DNA from: Mycobacterium kyogaense
GTDB lineage: Bacteria; Actinomycetota; Actinomycetes; Mycobacteriales; Mycobacteriaceae
DNA length: 35,339 nt
Direction of reading: 5' to 3'
NCBI RefSeq assembly: GCF_003254575.1
Contig: NZ_QJUA01000047.1
Location: 1-35,339 of the forward strand
Part shown: in pieces, positions 7,553 through 14,830 of the stretch
Position numbering within the stretch: the stretch's first letter is position 1
Layout of the letters: each line of letters begins with the position of its first letter
Notes under the pieces: model-generated
Databases searched by the model: none
What the model was told of the DNA's origin: nothing
What the model saw: only the letters and a program-made list of their open reading frames with translations
Made by a program: the position numbers and the translations under genes

Positions 7553-8512
7553 ATGAGGTATCTGCTCGCATTCAGACGTCGGCTGCTCGCCGGCGCGATG
7601 GTGGCGCTGCTGCTGCCAGGGCTCGTCGCAGTTGTCGGCGGATCCGCAACCGCCGCGGCCTACTCTCGGCCGGGCCTGCCCGTCGAGACGCTGATGGTTC
7701 CGTCGGCGGCCATGGGTCGCGACATTCCGGTCAAGTTCCAGGGCGGCGGCCCCAAGGCGGTCTATCTGCTCGACGGGCTACGCGCCCGCGACGACAACAG
7801 CGGCTGGGACATCGAGACCGCGGCGTTCGAGAACTACTACGAATCCGGCCTCTCGGTGGTCATGCCCGTCGGCGGCATGTCCAGCTTCTACACCAACTGG
7901 CAAGGCCCGGCGGTCGGTAACGGCACCACGTACAACTATCAGTGGGAGACCTTCCTGACCTCGGAGCTGCCCGCCTACCTGGCGGCCAACAAGGGCATCT
8001 CGCCCAGCGGCAACGCTGTCGTCGGTCTGTCGATGTCAGGCAGTGCCGCACTGATCCTCGCCGCATATCACCCCGGCCAATTCAGTTACGCCGCATCGCT
8101 GTCCGGGTTCTTGAACCTGTCACAGGGGCTGTGGCCGACGCTGGTCGGCTTCGCGATGCGTGACGCAGGCGGGTTCGACGCCACCGCGATGTGGGGCCCC
8201 GGCGGAGGGCCGGCATGGCAGCGCAACGATCCGACGCTGCAGGCGGGGCGGCTGGTCGCCAACGGCACGCGGCTGTGGATCTACACCGGCAACGGACGGC
8301 CCGGTGACCTCGGCGGCGGCGGTGACATCCCCGGTCAGGTGCTGGAGGGCATCACCGGCGACAGCAACCGGGCGTTCCAGAAGGCCTACGTCGGTGACGG
8401 TGGCCGCAACGCGACGTTCAACTTCCCGGCCAACGGCACTCACGGCTGGGGCTACTGGGGCGCGCAGTTGAACGCCATGAAGCCCGACATCCAGCGCACT
8501 CTGGGAGCCTGA
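7553..8512 (+). CDS. Antigen 85-family mycolyltransferase
   Basis: A 319-residue secreted enzyme. A signal peptide of about 36 residues with an RRR start and an SATAAA end is followed by mature YSRPGLPVETL, aligning with the FSRPGLPVEYL start of antigen 85. The alpha/beta-hydrolase triad is present: Ser160 in GLSMSG, Glu265 in VLEGIT, His297 in NGTHGW. These enzymes transfer mycolates between trehalose monomycolates and to arabinogalactan in the cell envelope. The position equal to Cys209 of Ag85C is Thr245 (LWIYTGNG), unlike the classic paralogues. ATG 7553 is preceded by GGAGAGGA about 15 bases upstream. A strong hairpin follows the gene. Confidence 0.93.
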   Translation: MRYLLAFRRRLLAGAMVALLLPGLVAVVGGSATAAAYSRPGLPVETLMVPSAAMGRDIPVKFQGGGPKAVYLLDGLRARDDNSGWDIETAAFENYYESGLSVVMPVGGMSSFYTNWQGPAVGNGTTYNYQWETFLTSELPAYLAANKGISPSGNAVVGLSMSGSAALILAAYHPGQFSYAASLSGFLNLSQGLWPTLVGFAMRDAGGFDATAMWGPGGGPAWQRNDPTLQAGRLVANGTRLWIYTGNGRPGDLGGGGDIPGQVLEGITGDSNRAFQKAYVGDGGRNATFNFPANGTHGWGYWGAQLNAMKPDIQRTLGA

Positions 8513-8532
8513 GGCGCAGATCCACAATCAGG

Positions 8533-8564
8533 ACCGGCCGCAACGGGAAACCATTGCGGCCGGT
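8533..8564. terminator. Bidirectional hairpin terminator
   Basis: ACCGGCCGCAA (8533-8543) pairs perfectly with 8554-8564, an 11-bp stem around a 10-base loop, followed by a short T-containing stretch. It lies between two convergent genes, 20 bp after the antigen-85 stop and just before the stop of the minus-strand gene, so it can end transcription from both sides. Confidence 0.75.
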
Positions 8565-8569
8565 TCATT

Positions 8570-8854
8570 TCATTCGGGCCCTTCCACCGGAGCCTCCCAC
8601 CGGGCGCGGCGTTCATCGGCGGACTGTTCCCACCACGGCGGCGAACCTCGTTCGCCCAGAGCCACTTTGGATGCCTGCACGCCCGCGCGCGCAGCGGCTT
8701 CCTGCGGTGTTCCCAGCGTGCGCCGCACCTCGCGGCGCCACGCCATCAGGATGTGGGTCAGCTCGTCTCGGCGGGGTTTCGGGATAGCGGGGTCGGTGGC
8801 TCGCCACCTCCTGCCCTTGATGACGACGTAGTGCCCGTCGTCGTCGGTGCTCAT
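8570..8854 (-). CDS. Small conserved actinobacterial protein
   Basis: A 94-residue soluble basic protein. The N-terminus, GHYVVIKGRRWRATDPAIP, and the C-terminus, KVALGERGSPPWWEQSADE, are typical of a small mycobacterial family of unknown function, sometimes labelled as a Tol transporter in databases without support. ATG 8854 was chosen over ATG 8896 because a 10-bp stem hairpin (8864-8892) overlaps the longer 5' end and better fits a terminator of the upstream gene. There is no membrane segment or signal peptide. Confidence 0.65.
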   Translation of the reverse strand: MSTDDDGHYVVIKGRRWRATDPAIPKPRRDELTHILMAWRREVRRTLGTPQEAAARAGVQASKVALGERGSPPWWEQSADERRARWEAPVEGPE

Positions 8855-8863
8855 GACAGCAGA

Positions 8864-8892
8864 CCGCCGCGGACCCGTGGGATCCGCGGCGG
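8864..8892 (-). terminator. Hairpin after the small secreted-protein gene
   Basis: CCGCCGCGGA (8864-8873) pairs perfectly with 8883-8892 around a nine-base loop. On the minus strand it lies 23 bp after the stop of the secreted-protein gene and 10 bp before the start of the next gene. There is no T-run, which is usual for mycobacterial terminators. Confidence 0.6.
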
Positions 8893-8914
8893 CCATCGCA
8901 TCGTGCTCGGTCGA

Positions 8915-9181
8915 TCAGTAGGTCGGAACGAAGACGCCATTCAGCCACACACCCCAGTGCTGCCAGCCCTCATCCCACACCTGCGGATTGCCGGCGGCCC
9001 AGGTCGGGTCGACCGGCTTCGGCGGGGCCGAGGCCGGTGCGGTACCGGCGTCGGGGCCGGCGGGCGGGACCGGCGGCGGCGTCCAGCCCGGTTGTGCGGC
9101 GGCAGAACCGGCGACACCCAGGGCGCCCGCGGTGAGGCCGCCGAACACGGCTGCGCTGGCAAGAACGTGAGTCAACTTCAT
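8915..9181 (-). CDS. Small secreted Pro-rich protein
   Basis: An 88-residue precursor. A signal peptide (MKLTHVLASAAVFGGLTAG onward, cleavage likely after AQ near residue 30) precedes a mature part of about 58 residues. That part has a Pro/Ala-rich stretch (about 31-57) and a Trp-rich end with VWDEGWQHWGVWLNGVF. The start is well supported: GGGGAG lies eight bases upstream of ATG 9181. No cysteine and no known domain are visible. The Trp/aromatic tail suggests a surface or cell-envelope interaction, but that is only inference. Confidence 0.75.
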   Translation of the reverse strand: MKLTHVLASAAVFGGLTAGALGVAGSAAAQPGWTPPPVPPAGPDAGTAPASAPPKPVDPTWAAGNPQVWDEGWQHWGVWLNGVFVPTY

Positions 9182-9310
9182 CGGTGTAACTCCCCTTTCG
9201 GGCCTGGCCGGCCCTCCGACACTGAGTACGGCTGATTACTAGCCTCTCCCCGCCGCGGTTAAACGCCTGGTGTGGCAGACCTCACAGGATGCACCTGCTT
9301 CACTGGAGCG

Positions 9311-9655
9311 ATGTCCGACCGGCTGCGCACAGAACTGGAGACCATCGCAGACGGGCCAGGACCGCACGCCGGTGTCGCCCGCGTCGCACTGGACGAGGGG
9401 CCACTCGAGCGTCGACTGGAGGCTGCGATCTGCGCTCTGGCAGGTCACCGCGGCGCAGGCAGCAGCACCTGCCCGTCAGATGCGGCCCGCGCGGTCGGCG
9501 GCGCGGACTGGCGAACCGCCATGGATGCCGCCCGCGACATCTCCCGCAGCCTCGCGCGCCGCGGCCTCGTGCAGATCACCCAGCGCGGTGAGGTTCTCGA
9601 TCCTGGCGGCGAGTGGCGCGGCCCGATCCGCATCCGGGCGGCCGACCTACCATGA
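9311..9655 (+). CDS. DUF3253 family protein
   Basis: A 114-residue soluble protein. The C-terminal 80 residues carry the DUF3253 pattern: CPSDAARAVGGADWRTAM, then ISRSLARRGLVQITQRGE and RGPIRI near the end. The fold is predicted to be a small winged helix; no function is established. The first 35 residues form an extra N-terminal helix-like stretch that most members lack. The stop codon lies inside the -10 region and start of the following methyltransferase gene, so the two may be coordinated. Confidence 0.8.
   Translation: MSDRLRTELETIADGPGPHAGVARVALDEGPLERRLEAAICALAGHRGAGSSTCPSDAARAVGGADWRTAMDAARDISRSLARRGLVQITQRGEVLDPGGEWRGPIRIRAADLP
9648..9653 (+). promoter_or_regulatory. -10 box TACCAT for a leaderless transcript
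   Basis: TACCAT fits TAnnnT and lies six bases before GTG 9660, with no ribosome binding site between. It lies within the last codons of the DUF3253 gene. This spacing is the usual mark of mycobacterial leaderless mRNAs. Confidence 0.45.
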
Positions 9656-9659
9656 CGGC

Positions 9660-10205
9660 GTGTCCGAGGACGATCGGCTCCGGTGGGAGGAGCGCTACCG
9701 GTCGCTACCCCCGCTCCGCGTCGACGAGAGCGGGCTGCCGACCTCGTTCCGCCCTTTCGCCGACCTGGTGCCTTGCTCCGGTACGGCGCTCGAGCTCGCG
9801 TGCGGGCGTGGCACCGCCGCCGTGTGGCTGGCGCAGCACGGACTGACGGTTCGTGCCTACGACGTGTCCTCCGCCGCGGTGGAGGCGGCGCGGGCGCTGG
9901 CCGCTTCCGCCGGCTGCCTGCAGCGTTGCCACATCACGGTCGCCGATCTCGACGATGGCCTGCCGCCCGGCGACGCCGTGGACGTGTTGCTGTGCAACAT
10001 GTTTCGCGCGCCCGCGCTGTACGAGGCGATGGTCGATCGGGTGGCGCGCGGCGGGCTGCTCGCCGTCAGCGTGCTCAGCGAGGTCGGTGCAGCCCCGGGC
10101 CGGTATCGGGCACCGGCCGGCGAACTCACCCGTGCGTTCGCCGATCTCGACGTGATCGCCACCGGTGAGGGCGACGGTCGGGCGTGGCTACTGGGCCGGC
10201 GCTGA
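9660..10205 (+). CDS. Class I SAM-dependent methyltransferase
   Basis: A 181-residue protein with the Rossmann-fold methyltransferase core. Motif I is ALELACGRGTAAVWLA (about residues 43-58), the acidic end of strand 2 is AYDVSS, motif III is ADLDDGLP and motif IV is VDVLLCNMF. It resembles TehB/UbiE-like small-molecule methyltransferases; the substrate is unknown. GTG 9660 follows the DUF3253 stop by four bases and fits a leaderless start. Its stop TGA abuts the TCA of the convergent gene so that the two stops form TGATCA with no gap. Confidence 0.75.
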   Translation: MSEDDRLRWEERYRSLPPLRVDESGLPTSFRPFADLVPCSGTALELACGRGTAAVWLAQHGLTVRAYDVSSAAVEAARALAASAGCLQRCHITVADLDDGLPPGDAVDVLLCNMFRAPALYEAMVDRVARGGLLAVSVLSEVGAAPGRYRAPAGELTRAFADLDVIATGEGDGRAWLLGRR

Positions 10206-10595
10206 TCACCCGCGGGAACGACGGGGCCGTAGCGCTCCCCACGCCCCGACGCCGATACCGGCCACCGCGCCGCCGAGTCCGATCAGCCGCTGCGAGCGAC
10301 TCAGATGATCGTGCACACTCATCCCGCCGAGCAGATCGGCCGCGTCGGCGCCGCCCGAGGCGAGGAACCAGCCGCGAGTATCGCGCCCCGACACCGCCGC
10401 GGAAACCAGCAGCGCGCCGATCAGCGCATCGCGATAGCCCATCGAGCGCAGCAGCAACCGCGCGGTCGGAGGCGGATCTGCCGGATCGCCCCAGAAGCGG
10501 TTCGCCCGCAGCGGGTCGACCAGAAACCAGACGCCCGAGGTGAGACGTATGCCGCCTGCGACGACGGCGGCGCGGTCGAGTGTTCGGCGCGTCAT
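10206..10595 (-). CDS. Small membrane protein of unknown function
   Basis: A 129-residue protein with three or four hydrophobic segments (around AAVVAGGIRLTSGVWFL, ALIGALLVSAAV, AADLLGGM and LIGLGGAVAGIGVGAWGAL). There is no signal peptide cleavage site and no catalytic motif that I recognise. ATG 10595 overlaps the stop of the upstream SpoIIAA-like gene by four bases (ATGA), which fixes the start and shows co-translation. Many actinobacteria have similar small DUF4267-like membrane proteins; the exact family is uncertain. Confidence 0.7.
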   Translation of the reverse strand: MTRRTLDRAAVVAGGIRLTSGVWFLVDPLRANRFWGDPADPPPTARLLLRSMGYRDALIGALLVSAAVSGRDTRGWFLASGGADAADLLGGMSVHDHLSRSQRLIGLGGAVAGIGVGAWGALRPRRSRG

Positions 10596-10960
10596 GCGGC
10601 GGCCCACCTGGCCGCCGCGTCCAGCTCCGCGAGCGGGAAGAGCGCGACCTCGCCGGGAACCATCCACGCGAAGGCGTGCAGCGCATGCACCACCCAGTCC
10701 TTGTCGGTGACCACGGCGATGCGGCGGAACGCACCGTGATGATGCATCACCACATCGAGCCCCAGCCGAAGATCCTGCGCCAGACCACCCGGCCCGAATC
10801 CCTCGTAGTCATCGGCCACGACCTCGACGAGCCGAATCTCCCCCGCCGCCAGCATCTGCTCGAGCCGGGGCTGCACGTGACGCAGTTCTGCACCGTCGAG
10901 GCGGCCCGACACCCGGAATCCCACCACGCCCGGCGGCAGGTCCGAGAGAAACTCGATCAC
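10592..10960 (-). CDS. SpoIIAA-like (STAS/SEC14-type) protein
   Basis: A 122-residue soluble protein. It fits the SpoIIAA-like family: GVVGFRVSGRLDGAEL at the start, a central strand IRLVEVVADDYEGF and DLRLGLDVVMHHHGAFRRIAVVTDKDWV followed by WMVPGEVALFPLAELDAA. Such proteins carry a STAS-like fold and may bind lipids or partner proteins; the conserved phosphorylatable Ser of true anti-anti-sigma factors is not evident. GTG 10960 is used. The gene lies 55 bp after the LLM oxidoreductase gene and overlaps the membrane protein gene, forming a likely three-gene unit. Confidence 0.75.
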   Translation of the reverse strand: MIEFLSDLPPGVVGFRVSGRLDGAELRHVQPRLEQMLAAGEIRLVEVVADDYEGFGPGGLAQDLRLGLDVVMHHHGAFRRIAVVTDKDWVVHALHAFAWMVPGEVALFPLAELDAAARWAAA

Positions 10961-11015
10961 AGTTGGCAGTGTGGCACGTGCGGCGTCCCGCCGGGTGCAT
11001 TCACCGTTTGTGGCA

Positions 11016-11897
11016 TCAATTCTGGCGCGGCAGAAGCTCTTTGACGAACCTGTCCAGGAAGCCCGCCGTGCCGGCCGAGCCGAGCGGGCGGATGACGAAC
11101 TTCGTCAGGCCCGCGTCGATGTAGCCGTCGAGCATCGCGTGCAGCGCAGGCCAGTCGGGGGCGACCAATTCCGCAGGATCGACATCGGGCCGTCGCGCCC
11201 GGACCGCCGCCTGCACCGAGCTCGGAAGGTCGCCGGTGCCGACCGCCACGTTGATGCCGAAGTGGTCGTCGGGAACGCGCCGCCCGGCTTTCTCTGCGGC
11301 CGCGCGGATCTCCATAAGTGCAGCGCGCGTCTCCTCAGGGGTGAGGAAGCTACCCAACCACCCGTCGGCGTGGGTACCGATGCGTCGATACCCCGCCGGC
11401 GACGACCCGCCGAGCCATACGTCGACTGGCTCAGCAGGTTTCGGCGCGATCTCGACGTCGCGAACCGAGAAGAACTCCCCGGAGAACGAGACGACGTCCT
11501 CGCGCAGCACACGTCGCAGCAGGATCAGCGACTCGTCGAACACCGCGCCGCGCTTGCCGTCGGGAACGACGAAGAGGTCACGCTCGACCGGTAGCGCCGA
11601 GCGCAAGCCGAACACCGGCAGCACCCGCTTGGGAGCCAGCGCTGCGATCGACAGCAACTGCTTGGCGACCAGCACCGGATGACGGCCGGGCAGGACCGCC
11701 ACCGACGTCCCCACCTTGAGGTGCCGGGTACGGGCCAGGGCGAACGACATGCCGACCGTCGGATCGATCGCCGGTGAGTACACCAATTCGGAAAACCACA
11801 GGGAATCGACCCCCTCGTCCTCGAGACGGTCGACGACATCCGGCAACGCCTCCGGGCCCACATCGGTGCCCATGCTGACTCCGAACCGCACCTTCAT
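11016..11897 (-). CDS. LLM-class F420-dependent oxidoreductase
   Basis: A 293-residue protein with the luciferase-like TIM-barrel pattern: RFGVSMGTDVGPEALPDVV, SLWFSELVYSPAIDP, RHLKVGTSVAVLPGRHPV and DVWLGGSSPAGYRRIGTHADGWL. Mycobacteria carry many members, most using coenzyme F420; whether this one uses F420 or FMN cannot be read directly. The start ATG 11897 has a strong ribosome binding site (GGAGGAGACC just upstream on the minus strand). It is the first gene of a probable operon with the SpoIIAA-like and membrane protein genes and diverges from an alpha/beta hydrolase gene. Confidence 0.85.
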   Translation of the reverse strand: MKVRFGVSMGTDVGPEALPDVVDRLEDEGVDSLWFSELVYSPAIDPTVGMSFALARTRHLKVGTSVAVLPGRHPVLVAKQLLSIAALAPKRVLPVFGLRSALPVERDLFVVPDGKRGAVFDESLILLRRVLREDVVSFSGEFFSVRDVEIAPKPAEPVDVWLGGSSPAGYRRIGTHADGWLGSFLTPEETRAALMEIRAAAEKAGRRVPDDHFGINVAVGTGDLPSSVQAAVRARRPDVDPAELVAPDWPALHAMLDGYIDAGLTKFVIRPLGSAGTAGFLDRFVKELLPRQN

Positions 11898-11966
11898 TGT
11901 CAGGTCTCCTCCCGTCGGCAGTCCCTCACCAGGATGCGTCACCGAATGAACTGAGAGGATGGCGGC

Positions 11967-12719
11967 GTGGCAGAACGCGTGAAGTTCCCCAGCAGCAGCG
12001 GTCCGGCACTGGCCGGACTGATCGACGCACCAGAAGGCGAGGTCCGTGGCTGGGGCGTCTTCGCGCACGGGTTCACACTGGGCAAGGACTGCCCGGCGGC
12101 CAGCCGCATGTGCAAGCAACTGGCCGGCGAAGGCATCGGGATGCTGCGCTTCGACAATCTCGGCCTCGGCCATTCCGAAGGTGACTGGGGTGACGGATCG
12201 TTCTCCCACAAGGTCGCCGACACCGTGCGCGCGGTCGAGTTCATGAACGACAGCGAGCGCGAGGTGCGGCTGCTGGTCGGCCACTCCTTCGGCGGATCGG
12301 CCGCCATCGCGGCCGCCCATGAGTGCCCGACGGTGACGGCGGTTGCCAGTGTCGGTGCCCCGTTCCAACCGGCTCACGTAGAACACATCTACGACGCGCT
12401 GGTCGAACGCATCGAATCCGACGGTGAGGCATCGCTTCTCATCGGCGGCAAGGCGCTGACCCTGCGACGGCACTTCATCGAGGACGTCCGCAACGCCGAC
12501 CTACGGGAGCGGATCAAGACCCTGAAACGTGCGCTGCTGGTCATGCATTCGCCCACCGACAACACCGTCGGCATCGGCAACGCCAGCGACATCTTCCGTG
12601 CCGCACGGCATCCCCGCAGTTTCGTCTCTCTGGAGGGTGCCGACCACCTTCTGACCGAGAAGAACCAGGCGGCCCGTGCCGCACGGATCATCAGCGCCTG
12701 GGCCGACCCCTACCTCTGA
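11967..12719 (+). CDS. Alpha/beta hydrolase
   Basis: A 250-residue cytosolic serine hydrolase. It has the oxyanion region FAHGFTLGKD, the nucleophile elbow VGHSFGG, the acid in HSPTDNTVGIGNA and the His in LEGADHLL. It matches the hydrolase half of the bifunctional alpha/beta hydrolase-OsmC proteins, but the OsmC half is absent. The substrate is unknown. GTG 11967 is preceded by GAGAGGAT, which can act as ribosome binding site or as an imperfect -10 box for a leaderless start. The gene diverges from the LLM gene across 69 bp and ends at a very strong hairpin. Confidence 0.85.
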   Translation: MAERVKFPSSSGPALAGLIDAPEGEVRGWGVFAHGFTLGKDCPAASRMCKQLAGEGIGMLRFDNLGLGHSEGDWGDGSFSHKVADTVRAVEFMNDSEREVRLLVGHSFGGSAAIAAAHECPTVTAVASVGAPFQPAHVEHIYDALVERIESDGEASLLIGGKALTLRRHFIEDVRNADLRERIKTLKRALLVMHSPTDNTVGIGNASDIFRAARHPRSFVSLEGADHLLTEKNQAARAARIISAWADPYL

Positions 12720-12727
12720 GCGTGGTC

Positions 12728-12762
12728 GCGGGCGGGCGGCGCGCATCACGCCGCCCGCCCGC
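12728..12762. terminator. Very strong bidirectional hairpin
   Basis: GCGGGCGGGCGGCG (12728-12741) pairs perfectly with 12749-12762, a 14-bp all-GC stem with a seven-base loop. It lies between two convergent stops (12719 and 12770). No T-run follows on either side, as is common in mycobacteria. Confidence 0.75.
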
Positions 12763-12769
12763 GCCGCGG

Positions 12770-14194
12770 TCAGTCCTCGGAACCGCCCTTGGCCGAGGAG
12801 CCGCTCTTGGCGCTCGACGTGGAGGTCGACCCGGTCTTCGACTCGGTCTTCGATTCAGTCTTCGTTTCGGTGGCCTTCGGCTTCTTGGTGAGGCTGTCGG
12901 TCACCTTCGAGACGGTGGTGTTGATCGAGTCCCGCACCTGCTTGATCGTGGTGCTGGTGGCAGTGGGTTTACGGTGCTTGCCGCCCGACGTGGTGCTCGT
13001 GCTCTCGGTCGTGTCCGACGCAGCTTCTGTCGTGTCCGCCGCGGCGGGGGTCTCGGTGGCCGTGTCGTCTGCCTTCTCGACGGACTTCGTGGCTGTCGTG
13101 GTCTCGGGCGCGGCGGTCTTCTCACCGGCCGCGAGCGTCGTCGTGGTCGAGGCGTCGGGGTCGGTGAACACCGGCCCCGGGATCGGCTTGTTCTCCGGGT
13201 TGGGCACGAACGGCGCGCACACTGCGCACTGCGTGCCCAGGACGAACGGATTGAAGTCGGTGTTGAGGCCGTTCCCGAGGCTGGTCAGGCTGCCCGCGAC
13301 GAATTGCGGTGTCACCGGCTTGATCTCGGAGAAGTCGGGTGTCTTGGTCAGGCTGTTGTAGAAGCTGGTGAACGGTGCGGTCGCGTCGAGTTTGACGGTC
13401 TGGCCGGACCAGGGCACCTCGGGGCCGTCTTCGTCCTTGACGTAGCACTGGCCGTCGGCGCTGCAGGTGATGCCGGCCCGCGTCTCGGGATAGGTGTAGC
13501 CATCGGGCGAAAACAGCGCGACCACATGACGAAGGTCGAACATTTTGCTGAGAATGGCTTCGGGATGATCACACGCCCCGGGGCCGGTTCCCGTGCACCC
13601 CGTGTCCATCGGTAGCTGCGAGGCTGCGATCGCGGCCACCATGTTGCCCAGCGGCACCGACAGTGCCGGGAACGGCACGAGCACGTTGGTCAACGCCTGG
13701 TACCGCGACGGATCCGCCGGGTCGGTGCCCAGGATGTTGGTCTGGCTGTACACCCACCAGTTCCCGGTGTAACGCAGGTTGCGGCCGAGGCCGACGACGC
13801 TGCCCTCCGGCTGGGTCAGCGTCACTCCCTCGTAGGTGGGCTGGAAGCTGAAGTCACCGTTGGGATCAGAGCCGAGTGCGACGTCACCCTCGCCCAACGC
13901 GTTGAAGAAGTTGTACGGCGTATTCGCCAGTGCGATAAACAGGTTCGCCGGAATGTTGAGAATGTTCGTGCTGTCGGTCGTGGTGGCGAACGTCGTCGCC
14001 GACGGAATCCCGGCCGGTGTCGCGCACAGGGCGCTCGCGCTGCCCGCGGCGCAGCTCTGCGTGGCGGCCACGAGCCCCACGTCGTAGCTCTTCATCTGCA
14101 GGTCGAGGTTCGGGGTGACCGGCGTCGCGGAGATGACTCCAGCCCCCATCAGGGCTACGCCGGCGGTGACATAAGAACGTGCGGTAGTGCGCAT
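12770..14194 (-). CDS. Large secreted mycobacterial protein with Thr/Ser/Lys-rich tail
   Basis: A 474-residue precursor. The N-terminal segment RSYVTAGVALMGAGVISATPV is an export or membrane-anchoring signal of a kind seen in several mycobacterial exported proteins. The central part (about 30-345) contains paired cysteines (CAAGSASALC, CTGTGPGAC, CSADGQC, CAVC) that suggest disulfides. From about 350 the chain becomes low-complexity Thr/Ser/Lys/Glu with TESKTESKTGS repeats, likely unstructured and wall-spanning or glycosylated. ATG 14194 has GGAGG upstream (TTGGAGGGTCGCGTC); a longer start at 14209 would swallow this site. I do not recognise a functional domain. Confidence 0.7.
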   Translation of the reverse strand: MRTTARSYVTAGVALMGAGVISATPVTPNLDLQMKSYDVGLVAATQSCAAGSASALCATPAGIPSATTFATTTDSTNILNIPANLFIALANTPYNFFNALGEGDVALGSDPNGDFSFQPTYEGVTLTQPEGSVVGLGRNLRYTGNWWVYSQTNILGTDPADPSRYQALTNVLVPFPALSVPLGNMVAAIAASQLPMDTGCTGTGPGACDHPEAILSKMFDLRHVVALFSPDGYTYPETRAGITCSADGQCYVKDEDGPEVPWSGQTVKLDATAPFTSFYNSLTKTPDFSEIKPVTPQFVAGSLTSLGNGLNTDFNPFVLGTQCAVCAPFVPNPENKPIPGPVFTDPDASTTTTLAAGEKTAAPETTTATKSVEKADDTATETPAAADTTEAASDTTESTSTTSGGKHRKPTATSTTIKQVRDSINTTVSKVTDSLTKKPKATETKTESKTESKTGSTSTSSAKSGSSAKGGSED

Positions 14195-14391
14195 GACGCG
14201 ACCCTCCAAGTTGCTGTGTGTGGCCCCGACCGCGAGAAACGTATCCAGAATGTGATGAATTGTCCACTGAAACGCAAGGAAATGTTGTCACCTATACATT
14301 TGCTGACGGGTACGTCAGTTAATTAGGGCTCAAATATGAGCAAATCGTGACGCCATTCAGAGCCGCGGGGCGGTGCGTAGGCTCCCCAACC
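14195..14391. promoter_or_regulatory. AT-richer divergent promoter region with small inverted repeats
   Basis: This gap is clearly richer in A and T than its surroundings. It holds CTGACG (14303-14308) mirrored at 14313-14318 with a four-base spacer, and GCTCA (14328-14332) mirrored at 14337-14341 with a four-base spacer. TTGTCA at 14285 could be a -35 box. TAGGCT (14378-14383), eight bases before GTG 14392, fits a leaderless -10 box for the MOSC gene. The repeats may be operators for the secreted-protein gene. Confidence 0.45.
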
Positions 14392-14826
14392 GTGCACATC
14401 GTCGAGATCCACGTGGCGCCCGGGCGGCGCATCCCGACACGGTCAGTGCAGTCGGTGACCGCAGACGAGGGCAAGGGGCTGGTGGGCGACCGCTACCACG
14501 GAACCCGCCACCGGCACGTGACACTCCAGTCTCGCGAAGCGCTCGATGCCGCCGCCGCTCAACTCGGTCGGCCCGTGGACGCCGGCGCGACCCGCCGCAA
14601 CATCACCGTCGACAGCGGTGACATCCCGACCAAGCCCGGCACCCGCATCCGGATCGGAGATGTCGACCTCGAAGTGGTACGGCTCAGCGCGCCGTGCAGG
14701 CTGCTCGACGACTGGATCGGCCCCGGCGCGGCAGCCGCGATGTCCCGGCGCGGTGGGTCCGTCTGCCGGCTGTTGAGCTCAGGCACGCTGCGCGTCGGCG
14801 ACGAGGTGACGATCCTGCCCTCCTAG
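14392..14826 (+). CDS. MOSC domain protein
   Basis: A 144-residue single-domain MOSC protein (molybdenum cofactor sulfurase C-terminal type). Visible features are GLVGDRYHG, HVTLQSREAL, the RRNITVDSGD strand and the conserved-cysteine segment SAPCRLLDDW (Cys near residue 102). MOSC proteins bind sulfur or molybdenum cofactor ligands; the partner here is unknown. GTG 14392 is preferred because TAGGCT lies eight bases upstream and the protein then begins HIVEIHVAPG like other members. An ATG at 14347 in frame would add an unrelated leader. It is convergent with the next gene, leaving only four bases between the stops. Confidence 0.85.
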   Translation: MHIVEIHVAPGRRIPTRSVQSVTADEGKGLVGDRYHGTRHRHVTLQSREALDAAAAQLGRPVDAGATRRNITVDSGDIPTKPGTRIRIGDVDLEVVRLSAPCRLLDDWIGPGAAAAMSRRGGSVCRLLSSGTLRVGDEVTILPS

Positions 14827-14830
14827 CCTG

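Noticed and set aside
12820..12870. Tandem TTCGATTCAGTC-like repeats as a CRISPR or VNTR
   Set aside because: They encode the TESK repeats of the exported protein tail and have no spacer structure; no CRISPR array was seen anywhere in the window.
12722..13615. Plus-strand 297-codon frame rich in Arg and Gly
   Set aside because: It is the shadow of the exported protein gene on the other strand, which has a strong ribosome binding site and export signal.
14194..14209. TTG 14209 as start of the exported protein
   Set aside because: It would make the GGAGG ribosome binding site part of the coding region; ATG 14194 fits better.
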